64,000 bases of DNA. Origin: Lamellibrachia satsuma. Taxonomy: Eukaryota; Annelida; Polychaeta; Sabellida; Siboglinidae. The position numbers and the translations under genes are program-made. How positions within the stretch are numbered: the first letter of the stretch is position 1; each line of letters starts with the position of its first letter. The notes under the pieces were generated by a model that was given only the letters and a program-made list of their open reading frames with translations, ran no database searches and was not told the origin of the DNA. The stretch lies in NCBI GenBank assembly GCA_033239005.1, contig BSQZ01000001.1, positions 17,753,500-17,817,499 on the forward strand, given 5' to 3'. This document shows positions 1 to 11,700 of this stretch, piece by piece.

Positions 1-523
1 CGAACACGTAGTTGCCACCGAAAATCCGCTGAATGCCATCTCGCTGACCATCGCCACTGCCGCTGTGATCATCGCTGATCTCAATGTTTTTCAGCAGCTT
101 CAAACTGTTACCAACGAAGAGCGAATTCAGTCTCGAGCTGTATTTGTTTATGGTGTGAATGGTTTCGACCTCAGTGATACAGTGGCAACCAGAAATGTCT
201 AATTCGACGGGGTGGTGCCGCATCAGCCACTGAAGGGCATCGTCAGTGACACGTGAATCGCGCAGACATATGTGCTTTAACACTGTCTGGACAGGGTCTT
301 TGAAGATGTACAAAAAGCCATCATCTAGCACATAGCCGTTCTCTCGACGGGCGTCCAGAATGCTCTCACTGACGAAAGGTGGGAAAGTGATGCCTTCTCG
401 GAGTGTGTACACCTTCTTCTCCTCGTCATACTCACTAAACACCGATGGGTTGTTCACGCAGTAATTGAGGCATATTTCCCACAGGGAGTCGGGACTTTCT
501 TCCCATTTGCTCGATGTACAATC
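1..523 (-). CDS. ZER1: ZER1/ZYG11-family exon (partial, cut by window edge)
   Basis: Read on the minus strand, about 174 codons stay open from a splice acceptor (ending CCCACAACAG, just above 523) to the window edge. The peptide begins DCTSSKWEESPDSLWEIC and continues with leucine-rich-repeat style text such as KHICLRDSRVTDDALQWL and VELDISGCHCITEV. Order and wording resemble the N-terminus of human ZER1 as I remember it (SLMALCTDFC, then the LRRs). SLWEICLNYC, around 460-487, fits the BC/VHL-box pattern (S/T)LxxxCxxx(hydrophobic) that docks Elongin C and CUL2. Known family role: substrate receptor of CUL2 E3 ligases that recognises N-terminal glycine degrons, with N-terminal LRRs and C-terminal armadillo-like repeats. 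The start codon must be in an upstream exon at higher coordinates, which I did not find. ZYG11B is the main alternative. The gene is divergent from TBC1D13. Confidence 0.88.
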
Positions 524-564
524 CTGTTGTGGGATATAAAAACATTACAGATTAGGCATGCGGC

Positions 565-1100
565 CTCACTATTGCTTAGTACAGGGGTACAATTAGCTGT
601 TAATCCATATATGTGATAGTTCTCCTAATTTGAAGCAGCAATCCCTCATTGCTCTGAAACTTTCATATCAGCACTAAATGTTACTCCTATGTCCTTTTCT
701 TTTATGGTTCTACTTAGTATAGTATCCACCATTTTATATTCTGTGTCCATGTTTCCATGACCTATGTGTAGGCATTTATACTTCCCAAAATTTAATTGAC
801 CTTGCTTTTACGAACCCATGTTAAGATGTATTTATTAAATTACGTTTACAAGGAATTCCACCATGCGGATCTAATTAATGTTTCTAGTAATTTGCATATA
901 ACAACTGATGTTAAACTCACTGGTCTATAATTTGCTTACTTATTCCTTGATCCCTTCTTAAATAACATTGTATCAATTGCTTCTTTCCATTCTGAAGAAA
1001 CTACCGGGGAGTATTCCCTCTTCTAGTGACAAATTAAACCCTTTTCAGGTGGTGTGCTAATTTGCTCTACAATTTCTTTAAGCAGTTTTGAAACAATGGA
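565..1100 (-). mobile_element. LINE reverse-transcriptase fragment, decayed
   Basis: The reverse complement reads as broken reverse-transcriptase text: an N-terminal part near FNLSLEEGILPGSF, then HIGHGNMDTEYKMVDT, then SRTIKEKDIGVTFSADMKVS. Several stops and frameshifts interrupt it. The last part matches the plus-strand LINE at 1700-3190 almost word for word (ADMKVSEQ), so both are copies of one family in opposite orientation. It is 5' and 3' truncated and sits in the intron or flank upstream of the ZER1 exon. Confidence 0.75.
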
Positions 1101-1699
1101 AAAAAGCATATTGAAAATATTAAAAGTGTCCCACAAACAAGAAAATTCATGTCAATAGGACACCGTATAATTTCACAATTCAGTAATATGTTTTACATAT
1201 ATACTGTACAAGTGCAGTGAAAAAGTTATCTTTTTACATAATTTTAATCTTATAGTTAGTCAAGACCAAATCCTAACTTTGTCAGGAAACCAATTTTGTT
1301 AACTTTTTGCACTTCTACCCCTCTAGGGCTAAAGCACTTGTCTTTCTCATGATTTCCCATGTTGTGGAAGTGCACATGTGATGTAAATGGAAGCAATTTG
1401 GTGGTCAATATGTGGGCAGGGGAAAGGCAAGGGCTGCACTCAATCACAGCCTTAGAAGGTTCCAGTTATGTAGCTGTAATTATATTTGTAATTGATTACT
1501 GACTTGAGTCACCAAACTTCTTCAGAAGTGGACTCAGTTAACACTAGCAGTGTTTAGCACTATTCCTTGTGAGAATAACAAAGGCATTGCATGGCTCATT
1601 GATGAATGTCTCTTTATAATAGTGTTATAATAGTGCAACATATTGGCAATTAGTTATACTGGTTGCGATTGGCCATTAAGTCTATATTAATTGTGTCAA
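1101..1699. other. No gene seen, AT-rich spacer
   Basis: A stretch with no exon-like reading frame, no tandem repeat and no recognisable transposon. It lies between two LINE fragments and could be unrecognised decayed transposon sequence or ZER1 intron. Confidence 0.5.
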
Positions 1700-3190
1700 A
1701 TTAATAAAAGAAAAGGGCTTAGGGCGGGGTTAAAAAAATCATGATTTTTATTTTAAAAAATTGGATTTTTTTTAGATTTTTATAAAAAAAAATTGGATTT
1801 TTTTAGATTTTTATTAAAAAAAAAAAAAAATTGGATTTTTTTATTTAAATCGGATTTATCTGATTTTTTTTATCTGGTATATAGATATTTATATAGATGT
1901 TTAAATATGTAAACTCTTTCAAACATGTTCCATTCAAATCGATTTGAGTTCTTGTCTTAACAGAGGGTACATGATTTTTGCTTATATAAACACATTAGAC
2001 AATGTCCACAAGGCCTCACCCCCTGTAGTTGCATAATCTGTCTTGGAAAGGAAAGCATGCTGTGTGTCTGTGGCTGTAGCAGTGCTAATTATTGTTTGAC
2101 TATAGGGTGGATTAGCACCTGTCCAGGGTTCTGTGTACTCTAAGGGTCTCTAACCAGAATACAAACTGGTACAGTATTAAACAACTGAGTCAACATACTG
2201 AATTGGTAACAACTAGCACAAGCTATAAGTGGACTTTAACTCAGGGCTTCTGTGTTGAAAAGATACTTCCTCTGGAAGACAAGGTTGTGTGGCTTCACTG
2301 CATTCAGAAAGGGAATAGCTCAAACATACACAATGTCATAAAATATTTGACTATCAGGCTATCTGGTGACAATACAGCTACACAAGTGTGTGCACTTTGT
2401 GTTTTGTATTAAAAAACATACAAAACTTTGTTGATCTCGATGCTTGTAAACAATTATTTGTGTTAAATTCATATAAATCAGCGAACAAAAAAAAACGGAA
2501 GTAAAAAATATAAAAAATCATAAATCAATGATTTTTTTTGAGTGATTTAAATCATGATTTAAATCAAATGATTTAAATCAAACAACCCTGGCTTAGGGGT
2601 TACAATAAGTGCTGATATGAAAGTTTCAGAGCAGTGTGGTATTGCAGCTTCAAAGGGTAATCAAATTCTTGGGTTGATTAGAAGAAATATAACATATAAG
2701 GAAAAAAGCTAATTATACCTCTGTATAAAGCAATAGTTAGGCCTCATTCATAGTACTGTATACAAGCTTGGAGACCATAGTGTAAGAAGGACATAAATAC
2801 GCTTGAAAGAATACAGAGGAGAGCAACAAAAATTATTCCAGAACTGAGAGATTTTAGTTATGAAGAACGACTGAAAGAATGTGGTTTAACAACCCTAGAG
2901 CAAGGAGGTTAAGAGGAGATCAAATTGAAGTTTTTAAGATATTGAATGGGTACGAAAATATTGATAGACTTTTTTTGGTCATTCAAGAAAGATAATAAAA
3001 CTAGAGAACATGAGGCAACACTAGTAAAGGATCAGTGTAGATTGGAGATCAGGAAGTACTTGTTCTCACAGAGGACAATAGATGAATAGAACAAATTATC
3101 TACAGATTGTGTAACTGCTAGCAGCGAGAATATGTTTAAAGCTACTTGGTATGATGGTAGTCACATGACCACCTAGTGATATCAGCAGTG
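1700..3190 (+). mobile_element. LINE reverse-transcriptase C-terminal fragment, split by a hAT-like insertion
   Basis: If 1725-2598 is removed, the flanks join into a reading of the LINE RT C-terminal region: INKRKGLGVTISADMKVSEQ, then KEKKLIIPLYKAIVRPHSEY, then LERIQRRATKIIPELRDFSY, then EHEATLVKDQCRLEIRKYLF and IDEWNKLSTD (a W is now a stop). This is the thumb and C-terminal region typical of CR1/L2/Jockey-type elements. It is inactive: stops and indels occur and the 5' end is missing. The same region was the seed of the 54-bp minisatellite at 14341-17335. Confidence 0.82.
1725..2590. mobile_element. Non-autonomous hAT-like DNA transposon, 866 bp
   Basis: The element is bounded by a perfect 8-bp direct duplication GCTTAGGG at 1717-1724 and 2591-2598. 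Eight bases is the hAT-superfamily target-site length. The right end reads CAGGGTTGTTTGATTTAAAT on the reverse strand. The left end CGGGGTTAAAAAAATCATGA is a degraded inverted counterpart. Both subterminal regions are built of ATTTAAATC/GATTTTT words. No transposase frame is present, so it would need help in trans. It inserted into a LINE reverse-transcriptase fragment. Confidence 0.82.
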
Positions 3191-4689
3191 AATCATTAAC
3201 AATGTCACAGAAGTCTCGCCAGCAGGCTGTGCAGGATATCTCACAAAAGAATCATTAATACCATATTATGACATTAACCTCAATTCTACTATAGGATTTT
3301 ATATACCGGTGTATGCCTCAATCAAATAACACTTAAAACATGTTAGGTTGCAGGTACAATTAAAACTGCAAATGATCTCAGATTAGATTTTTTGGCGAAA
3401 AAAAAAATACAAATGGTAAAACAAAATCAGAGTATCTAATTAGAGTCCACACATTAGAAACACTAGAATACACCCCAAATAAAAAGCACATCAACAAAAT
3501 CCTTCATAAAATAAAATCCATCATAAATGTGTGTGTCTTCTATAAGTACTACTTAACATACATTATAGTTAGTAAGTACGCATTGAATAAACGATCGAAA
3601 TATTAGGTAACAGCTTAATATAAAATGCCAATGTCACTGGACTGTACAAGCCAAATACCTGGCCCTAGGCTAGCATATCTAGTCAAACAAATATTGCCGC
3701 ACTTGTGCCTGTGGCTGAACCAACCACTTCTGGTTTTGAAATGGTTTTCAATTTCTATATTATATTGCATGCAACAGCCAATGCACATAAATTCAATTCA
3801 GTAAAAACGTTTCTTTTTCTCTTCCTTTTACTAGTATTTATGTACTTGTTTTCACGCCTCTGTGCATCACTGAGTTATTGTCTAATTCAGCTCCAGGCTC
3901 AGGTCAGTCAGGCTTGGGCTACCATACAGAATCGATCATGACATCATGATTCATGGCCTTGGCTTGGCTTTGGGCATGGGTAGAAATAGATTGTAGATCT
4001 GTGGCTATGCATATTTTGTGATTGTTGCATAAAATGGCAACATAGACTGTTAGAATAACATGCGTTGGCAATGTTGTTATTTCAAGTGTTCTGGTGACCG
4101 TCATACTAGCTGCAGCAGCATTGAGTTTGCTGTGCGTCAACAGACAAATGTCAAGATGACATGGGCATGGTCATGGTGACACGCAGCGTCAACCGCATAT
4201 AGCCAAAAAACATTTCAATAAAACAATTCGTACCGCTCAGGTAGTTGTATCGTTTAACGACAACGGACATATCATACAAACCATTTTCCTCGTCGGCTAC
4301 CGAGCCAGTACCATGGTATTGCGCAGGCGGCCTAAACATGCACAGAAAATCCGAAGTAAACCTCAAAAATATTCAATTGTTGTATGTCGATCATATATAA
4401 CAGAGCTGTATGTTTTGTTCTGCACAAATGAACGTCAAATTATTCCAAAAGAGGATATAATTATTGTAATTATATATTTAACCTGGGTGTGTGGGTAGAC
4501 AAAACATTGAGACCATTGCGAATGATCACGTAAAATATGTGCTTCTTTGAAGTATTAGCCAGATATTGGTATTCACTGGCTTCTGCCTATCTCGAAAGAT
4601 GGAGCTGCGCCATATATAGGTGACATCAATATTTTTCACAGCATCTGCTGTGACTGAAAAGTCTAATTTTTGATTGGCAGTCTATACTA
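3191..4689. other. No gene seen
   Basis: No coherent exon, tandem repeat or transposon could be recognised on either strand. Reading frames are short and lack splice-site support. This is presumably the intergenic region or a 5' intron between ZER1 and TBC1D13. Confidence 0.45.
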
Positions 4690-5205
4690 CAGATAGTACA
4701 GGTGTAGACAGTTTGATGTAGAGGCGTGGTACTCGGTGACCTTTCTCTCCAACGCTCTTTTCTCCGTCCACAGTTCGTTTCTTCTGTTTTCATCCTTCCT
4801 CGTACCACTTGATCTGCACAGCCTGTCGCCAGTTGTTGCGGTTTGCTGCAGCAGAATTTGATATCTCATTTGCAAGCATCCCTGAACCGCAGAGCTGGAC
4901 TGCCGATACTCCTTGTACAAAAGGCAAGCTCACTACATCATATAGAGGACGTCCTTTGGAATACGTCCATCCTCCATGCGGCAGACATGGCCAAGCCAAC
5001 GCAGACGTCGCTGACTTAGCAGGGTAAATAAACATATCATATGCTGGGGATGTCTGCTCAAGGACATCCTTGTTTGGTGTATGCTCCTGCCAGGTGATGC
5101 CAATTAATATAGGCGTCGGATGTGGAAACTGTTGAAGCGTTTTTCTTGCGTTGCATATGTTGTCCACGCTTCGCTACCGTAGATGACAGTCTTGAGAATA
5201 CTACT
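4690..5205 (-). mobile_element. LINE 3' coding fragment (RWLGHV type)
   Basis: On the minus strand the text runs KTVIYGSEAWTTYATQEKRF, then a frameshifted middle, then LLSQRRLRWLGHVCRMEDGR and IPKDVLYD, then a degenerate stretch ending NRNNWRQAV. The order YGSEAWT, RLRWLGHV.RM.DGRIPKD and NNW is the familiar C-terminus of endonuclease/reverse-transcriptase LINEs common in invertebrates. At least two frameshifts show it is dead. Related 3' fragments of this general type lie at 21090-21480, 30310-30560 and 54845-54900. Confidence 0.8.
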
Positions 5206-5279
5206 ATATTCGGTTACTAACTGCTACGTTTATTATTTTTCCCAAACAAGTTAGAGGACGCGGCATTGGGCAGATGTAG

Positions 5280-5465
5280 GGGCCTTCCCGAAAGAGGGAG
5301 TGTGGTGGGGAATTGGAGTTGGGAGGTTATTTAGTAGTCCTGAAAATGGTGGGAACTAGGTGTCTGAGTGGTTGGCCTCAAAAGTAGGGGGAAGGTGTGA
5401 TTTGGTGGGAGGGAGGTTTGCTCTCAAATTTGGTGGGAGGTTGGCCCCAAAACAGAAAAAAATGT
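5280..5465 (+). repeat. G-rich degenerate repeat shared with 27380-27590
   Basis: Words such as GTGGGAGG and GGTTGGCCCCAAAACA recur here about four times at irregular spacing. The same wording (GGGAGGTTGGCCCCCAAAA) recurs in a better-kept tandem array at 27380-27590. It lies about 230 bp upstream of the TBC1D13 start, so it could sit in the bidirectional promoter region. Confidence 0.6.
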
Positions 5466-5693
5466 GCTGCTAAATTAGCATTGTTGTGAAATGTGGAATT
5501 TGGCATGTTTAGAAACAGTTATTAATTAATAGATATTGGAAACATTTATCTTATCAGATTGACTAGCTGCCACTAATATTGTCTAAATTGTGTAGTTTTC
5601 TGGTGCTCGCGCAAGGATGGCAATCTATGAAGCAATTAGAATCCAATATACAGTTTATTGTACGTGTATGCTATTTGGTCTAATGTTATTAAA

Positions 5694-5713
5694 ATGGCGT
5701 CTTACAAAACGAG
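5694..5713 (+). CDS. TBC1D13: TBC1D13 exon 1 (start codon)
   Basis: Encodes MASYKT plus two bases of an arginine codon, then the donor GTTTGT. Human TBC1D13 starts MSSLHKSRIADF, and this start joins to give MASYKTRIAQFED. The match in length and phase fixes the start. Confidence 0.85.
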
Positions 5714-8700
5714 GTTTGTTTGTTTATAAATAGTTGTTTACTGTCCATGACAGTTAAATGCGTGACAGATCACATGCTCATGCTAAGTTAACGTATTCTT
5801 TTCTCTGTTTACACACAGGATAGCACAATTCGAAGATACTCTGAATACGGATGAAATCGACCTGAAAAAGTTGCGCAAGTTAGCATTTGCAGGTGGGCAG
5901 AACCTCCTCTAGCTTGGTAGTAGTAGTACTATTGGTCACATGACACGCGTCTTTTTCGTTCGTACAAATACCAGACCTGGGGTTGATTCCATGTCAGCGA
6001 TTCCAACACACTTTTATCAATCCGATTGCACCCACCCTGTGATGATTCCTATTCTACTGCTTCACGTTTCACATCTACCGATTTTGAGATCGGAATCGGC
6101 CTGAAATCCGGTTTTGAAATCGGAATAGGTCTTATCTTATATTCTTGTTTATCATCATGGGATATGCCATCATATAGCCCCAATGTCATGCAAGGTCTGG
6201 GATTATGCAGACCTGGGGTCATGTAACCTTTGCCTTGGGTAGCAATGCCGGAGCTCGTTAGGCGGCGCTAGTTGTGCTATGATCGGCAAGTCGACCAAAA
6301 CGTGTCCCCAGAGAGGCCCGTTTACAGGGGGTGCCTTTAACGGTCCATAGCAACTGACATAGACCACCCATGATAAAAGTGCGCATATGCCTGTAAAGCT
6401 GAATAAACGTTCTTTACTATGATGTACACCCTGTTTTATTTCTTTAGGTGAAAGTGTTTTGTTTTTTAAGGTGAAAATTTAACGATTCTCGCAAATCCGG
6501 GATTCACCTTGATTCACGAAAAAAACAATTGTATGTCTTTTATTGGTCATTTATTAACACAAAAATATTTTTTTTGATTTTGGCTAGGTCTGGCTAGTAA
6601 TGTACTGTACAACTAAAACAACCCCCTATCACTATCCACTGACGCCAAGAATTATCTAGCTATTTGAACGTTAGGTGGCGCCACACATATGTCAGAATAA
6701 TAAATTACGCGATGTCCTAGCCCGCTGTTGTTTCAAGTTCGTCTTTCTCGTCGTAGTTGTTGAAAGTTCATAAATATCCATTCTTCAAGTACGTGTGTAA
6801 GTAGTAATTGATCTATCTAACTATATTATTGTGTAGCAGTGTATGTTTGAAGTTCTGGAGGGTGTTTTGCTCATTTTGGCGGGAGATAAAACATGTAAAC
6901 AAACTAGCAAAGTGATGGCGTGACTGACCTTTCAAACGATATCCCAGCAGACAAGACGAAGAAAGGCATCCATTACTCACATTAAGCTCAAAGCTGACAG
7001 TCTTACACTTGGAATGTTAATATGATTTACACTGTGCTTTCTGATTGTTTTTCATTATAAGTACTATCATAACTGTGGATACGACTTATGTATAGTGACT
7101 ATATAATGACTAGTATTATAATTAGTAGTAATGTAAATATTTGTTTATGCCAAATTTATCTATTTTGGATATGATGATGGCCTAGATGATGGGTGAAGTT
7201 GTATGAAACTCTAAAAATGATGTACAACTGATAGTTGGTATGCAATATTGTGTCAGAATAGTTATTTACTCAACGATCCACACATATTGATATGATATAC
7301 TTGTAATGACGTACATATTTATAGTAGTTGTTTCTTATTTTAACTACTAATACACCCAGATAATGTACTGAGTATGACAAAAAAAACTTACATTTCATCC
7401 TACATGATTCAGCTGTGAAAAGGCTTCTGTCAAAATCTGCATAATAGTTCGCAGTTAAAACCTTGTAAACAATATTTTCATATACATAATAATGCTAATG
7501 ACCTATACATGTCAATCATGCTTAGAAATAGACACCAAGTTTTAAAATGTCTCTGTAGGGTATATATTGTATTTTTATCTTTTTACCAACTGCCCCTGTA
7601 TAAATGTGCAACATAAGTGAAAAATAGCACTGTTTACAGTTTTCTTGCAACCAAAATAATGGATGCACTGTGAATGACTCCCACACAAGTTGAGAACATT
7701 TAGTACTTCCATAATATGTAAAAAAAAATACATTAACATTAATATTAGTAATTTTTTTAAGCCAGGTACACTTTTTTAATCGAAATAGAAAAAACATGTT
7801 TTGGAAATGTTGACGGGGGTGTCTTTAGAGTGCTCTAACATAAAAACTAATTAACCTACAGCCACACAACTGATTCCATGATGCATCTTAATAATATATC
7901 TTTCCAATGATCATCATCCTACATGATACACATATCAAATATTCATCTTGCATCAGCATATCTTCAGCTGTGAACATTCTTCTGTAAAGATACATAAAAG
8001 TTTGCAGTTTAAAAAAAATCTTGTAAAAAATATTGTTCACATATATAATAATGTTAATGACCTATACATGTCAAACAAGCCGAGAAGTAGACACTGAGTT
8101 TTAAAAATGTATGTGTAGGGTATATACTGTGCTTGTTTTTTACTTTTTACCAACCGCCCCTGTAAAAATGTGCAAAATAAGTGAAAAATGGCACTGTTTA
8201 TGGCTGTCTTGCAACAAAAATAATGGATGCACTGGTATGAATGACCCACACACAGGTTGAGAACATTGAGTACTTCCACAATATGTAAAAAAATTAACAT
8301 TAACATTAGTAATTTGTTTAAGCCAGGTACACTTTTTTAATCAAAATAGAAAAAACGCATTTTGGAAATGTTGACGGGGGGTGTCTTTAAAGTGCTCTAA
8401 CATGAAAACTAATTAACCTACAGCCACACAACTGATTCCATGATGTATCGTAATAATATATCTTTCAAATGATCATCATCCTACATGTTACACATGTCAA
8501 ATATTTATCTTGCATCAGCATGTGTTCAGCTGCAAACAGGCTTCTGTAAAAATCTGCATAATAGTTTGCAGTTAAAAATCTTGTAAAAAATATTTTATAT
8601 ATACATAACAATGCTAATGACCTATACATGTCAAACATGCTTAGAAGTAGACACTGAGTTAAAACAAATGTCTCTGTATGGTATATACTGTGTTTTTTTT

Positions 8701-11700
8701 ACTTTTTACCAACTGCCCCTGTATAAATGTGCAACATAAGTGAAAAATAGCACTGTTTACAGCTCTCTTGCAGCCAAAATAATGGATGCACTGGTATAAA
8801 TGACCCCCACACAGGTTGAGAACATTTAGTACCTCCACAATATGTCAAAAAAATTACATTAACAGTAATATCAGTATTTTATTTAGGCAAGATACACTTT
8901 TTTGATAAAAATAGAAAAAACGTGTTTTGAAAACGTTGATGGGGTGTCTTTAAAGTGCTCTAATATGAAAACTAATTAACCTACAGTCATAAAACAGATA
9001 CCATGGTGTATCTTAATAACATACCTTTCCAATGATGTTCATTCTACATGACACACATGTAAAATATTCATCTGGCATTAGCATGTCTTCAGCTGTGAAA
9101 AGGCTGCTGTAAAAGTGTACATAATAGTTTCCAGTTAAAAATTCTTGTAAAAAATATTTTTCATATAAATAACAATGCTAATGACCTATACATGTCAAAC
9201 ATGCTTAGAAGTAGACACTGAGTTTAAAAAAATGTCTGCAGGGTATATACTGTGTTTTTTTTACGTTTTACCAACTGCCCCTGTAAAAATGTGCAAAATA
9301 AGTGAAAAATAGCACTGTTTACACCTCTCTTGCAACAAAAATAATGGATACACTGGTATGAATGACACCCACAAAGGTTAAGAGCATCGAGTACTTCTAC
9401 AATATATTAAAACAATTACACTAATATTAATATTAGTAGATTTTTTAGGCCAGGTACACTTTTTTGATCAAAATAGAAAAAACGTGTTTTGAAAACGTTG
9501 ATGGGGGGTGTCTTTAAAGTGCTCTAACATGAAAACTAATTAACATACAAGCATACAGCTGATATCATGATGTATCTTAATAACAGACCTTTCCAATGAT
9601 GTATAATACTTTGTAATAAATTAATTATCTCAAAATGGTCCAGCATAGCTACCTTGGGCTTGGTCTTGATTCCCCTCCCAGGGCCAAGCCACCCACTGTC
9701 TCAAGTAAGTATAGCCTACTCCAAATAGCCCAATCTTGAGCTAGTGCAGAAGTTAGGATCAATGGCTTTAGTGTCTCTTCCAAAAGACACGGGCAAAGTT
9801 GGGTGAACGGAATTGCCCAATCTTCGAAATGGCAGAGGTGGAATAGAACCACCATCCTCTTGATCGACAGGCGGATACTCTAACCATTAGACCCCTGACA
9901 GGGATGTGACAAGAAAGGACAGTCTGAATCAGGATGCAGGATGCTTTTTCATTTTTTTAATACACACATGAATTCAACCCACAATTATTATAATTAATCT
10001 TGCGTAATATTATTTTGTGAGTGTGTTTAAACAATATTTTGGTAGTTGTTTATTTTTATTTTGCTATTTAATTTTCAGTTGTTCACACCCCAGGTGAATG
10101 GTCACTGATTAAAAAATGTTGAAAGTGTAATTAATAAAGAATTAATAAATATTTCTATATAAAATAAATATTTTGTCATACATCTTCTTTAACATCACCA
10201 TGTAATCAAACACTAGTGGCAGGGTAGACAAAATGAAAGCCATTGTCAACGTTGTCAACATGAAAAAATCATAATCAAGTTTAATAATGTTGAAATGGCA
10301 ACCCCCAAAAAAAATTAAGGAGCTTAATAAATAATAATAAATACAACAATTATATAGTGCCTTATACCTTATTTTTTAATATAAAAATATTGCATTTGAT
10401 GAACAAAATATTTATATTATTTTGTAAATGGAGTAGGGCTACGAAGTCAAGACTACCAGTACATTATTTCTTCATAACTACTAAGTCAAGACTACCAGTT
10501 CATTATTTCTTCATAACTACTAAGTCAAGACTACCAGTTCATTATTTCTTCATAACTGTACCAACTTTGTTGTTAAATTGAAAGGCACTAATGTTTTAGT
10601 TACAATTAATGAATTATGACATATTCTGTTTTCCTTACATTAATTAGCTAAACATATTTTCCAGGTTGCCCGCATGAGAAAAGCCTCCGATCAACTTGTT
10701 GGAAAGTATGTATGGGCACTTAGCTTTGAGATTCGTATATAATATATGTAAGGGACTGCAGCTATAAAAATGTATCACATTTGATGGAAGTGAATAATGT
10801 TCATAAATTGGTAATCAAAAATTTGATACCACTTCTCAAGGCTGTGTCAGTTATCAGCTACTTTATTTTATGTTTAGGGTGATCTTAAAATAAACAGTTT
10901 AACTTTTAATGTAAACAGTGGTAATTTGAAACTGAGATTAAACACTTTAAAGGTCCTTCCTCAATTTTTTTTCACTAGTCTCATTTCAAATTTATTTAAA
11001 AAAATCAAACCTACCTAGTATCCACTGCAACATGCTAGCTGATTTGTACAACTTTTGTATGAAGTTTTGTAACATCTATCTGTGGTGGTCAGTTTTGTAA
11101 CATCTATCTGTGGTGGTCAGTTTTGTAACATCTATCTGTGGTGGTCATTTTTGTAACATCTATCTGTGGTGGTCAGTTTACCTGCATCAGATTTCACTTC
11201 TTAATTTCCACTGCAGGTTCTCCTGAATTACCTGCCACTGAGACGGTGTGAATGGAAGGAACATCTCCACAAACAAAGGTGCTTGTCACTCCACTGGTGA
11301 CTTGTTAATGTTTTTTATCTTTCCTCTATTTATAGAGTCAGAAACTTTAATAAATATCCAAAGCAAGTTCTAAATTTTTTATTAGTTACAATATGTAAAG
11401 TTTGAACATCTTTATACCTGGGAGTTATAAAACTGCATAAAATCATAGTAAATCGTAAAAATAATCAGAGACGACTAAAACGAGGTGTGAGTTTTATTTC
11501 ACGGTGATTTACAACGTGCACACCTTGAGAATAATCTTCGACTGTTTTAGGACATTGTACAAACAGTTCATAGACGAGTTGATTGTGCAGCCCGGGGCCA
11601 AGCAGTATGAAAACTCAAGAACAGATGTCACAATGGAAGACCACGTGTGTAGATAATAAACAATGGAAGACCAAGTGTGTAGATAATAAACACATGATAA

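Noticed and set aside
9620..9900. Functional tRNA gene
   Set aside because: A and B boxes are present, but acceptor-stem pairing is poor and a long unrelated body follows, so a SINE is the better call.
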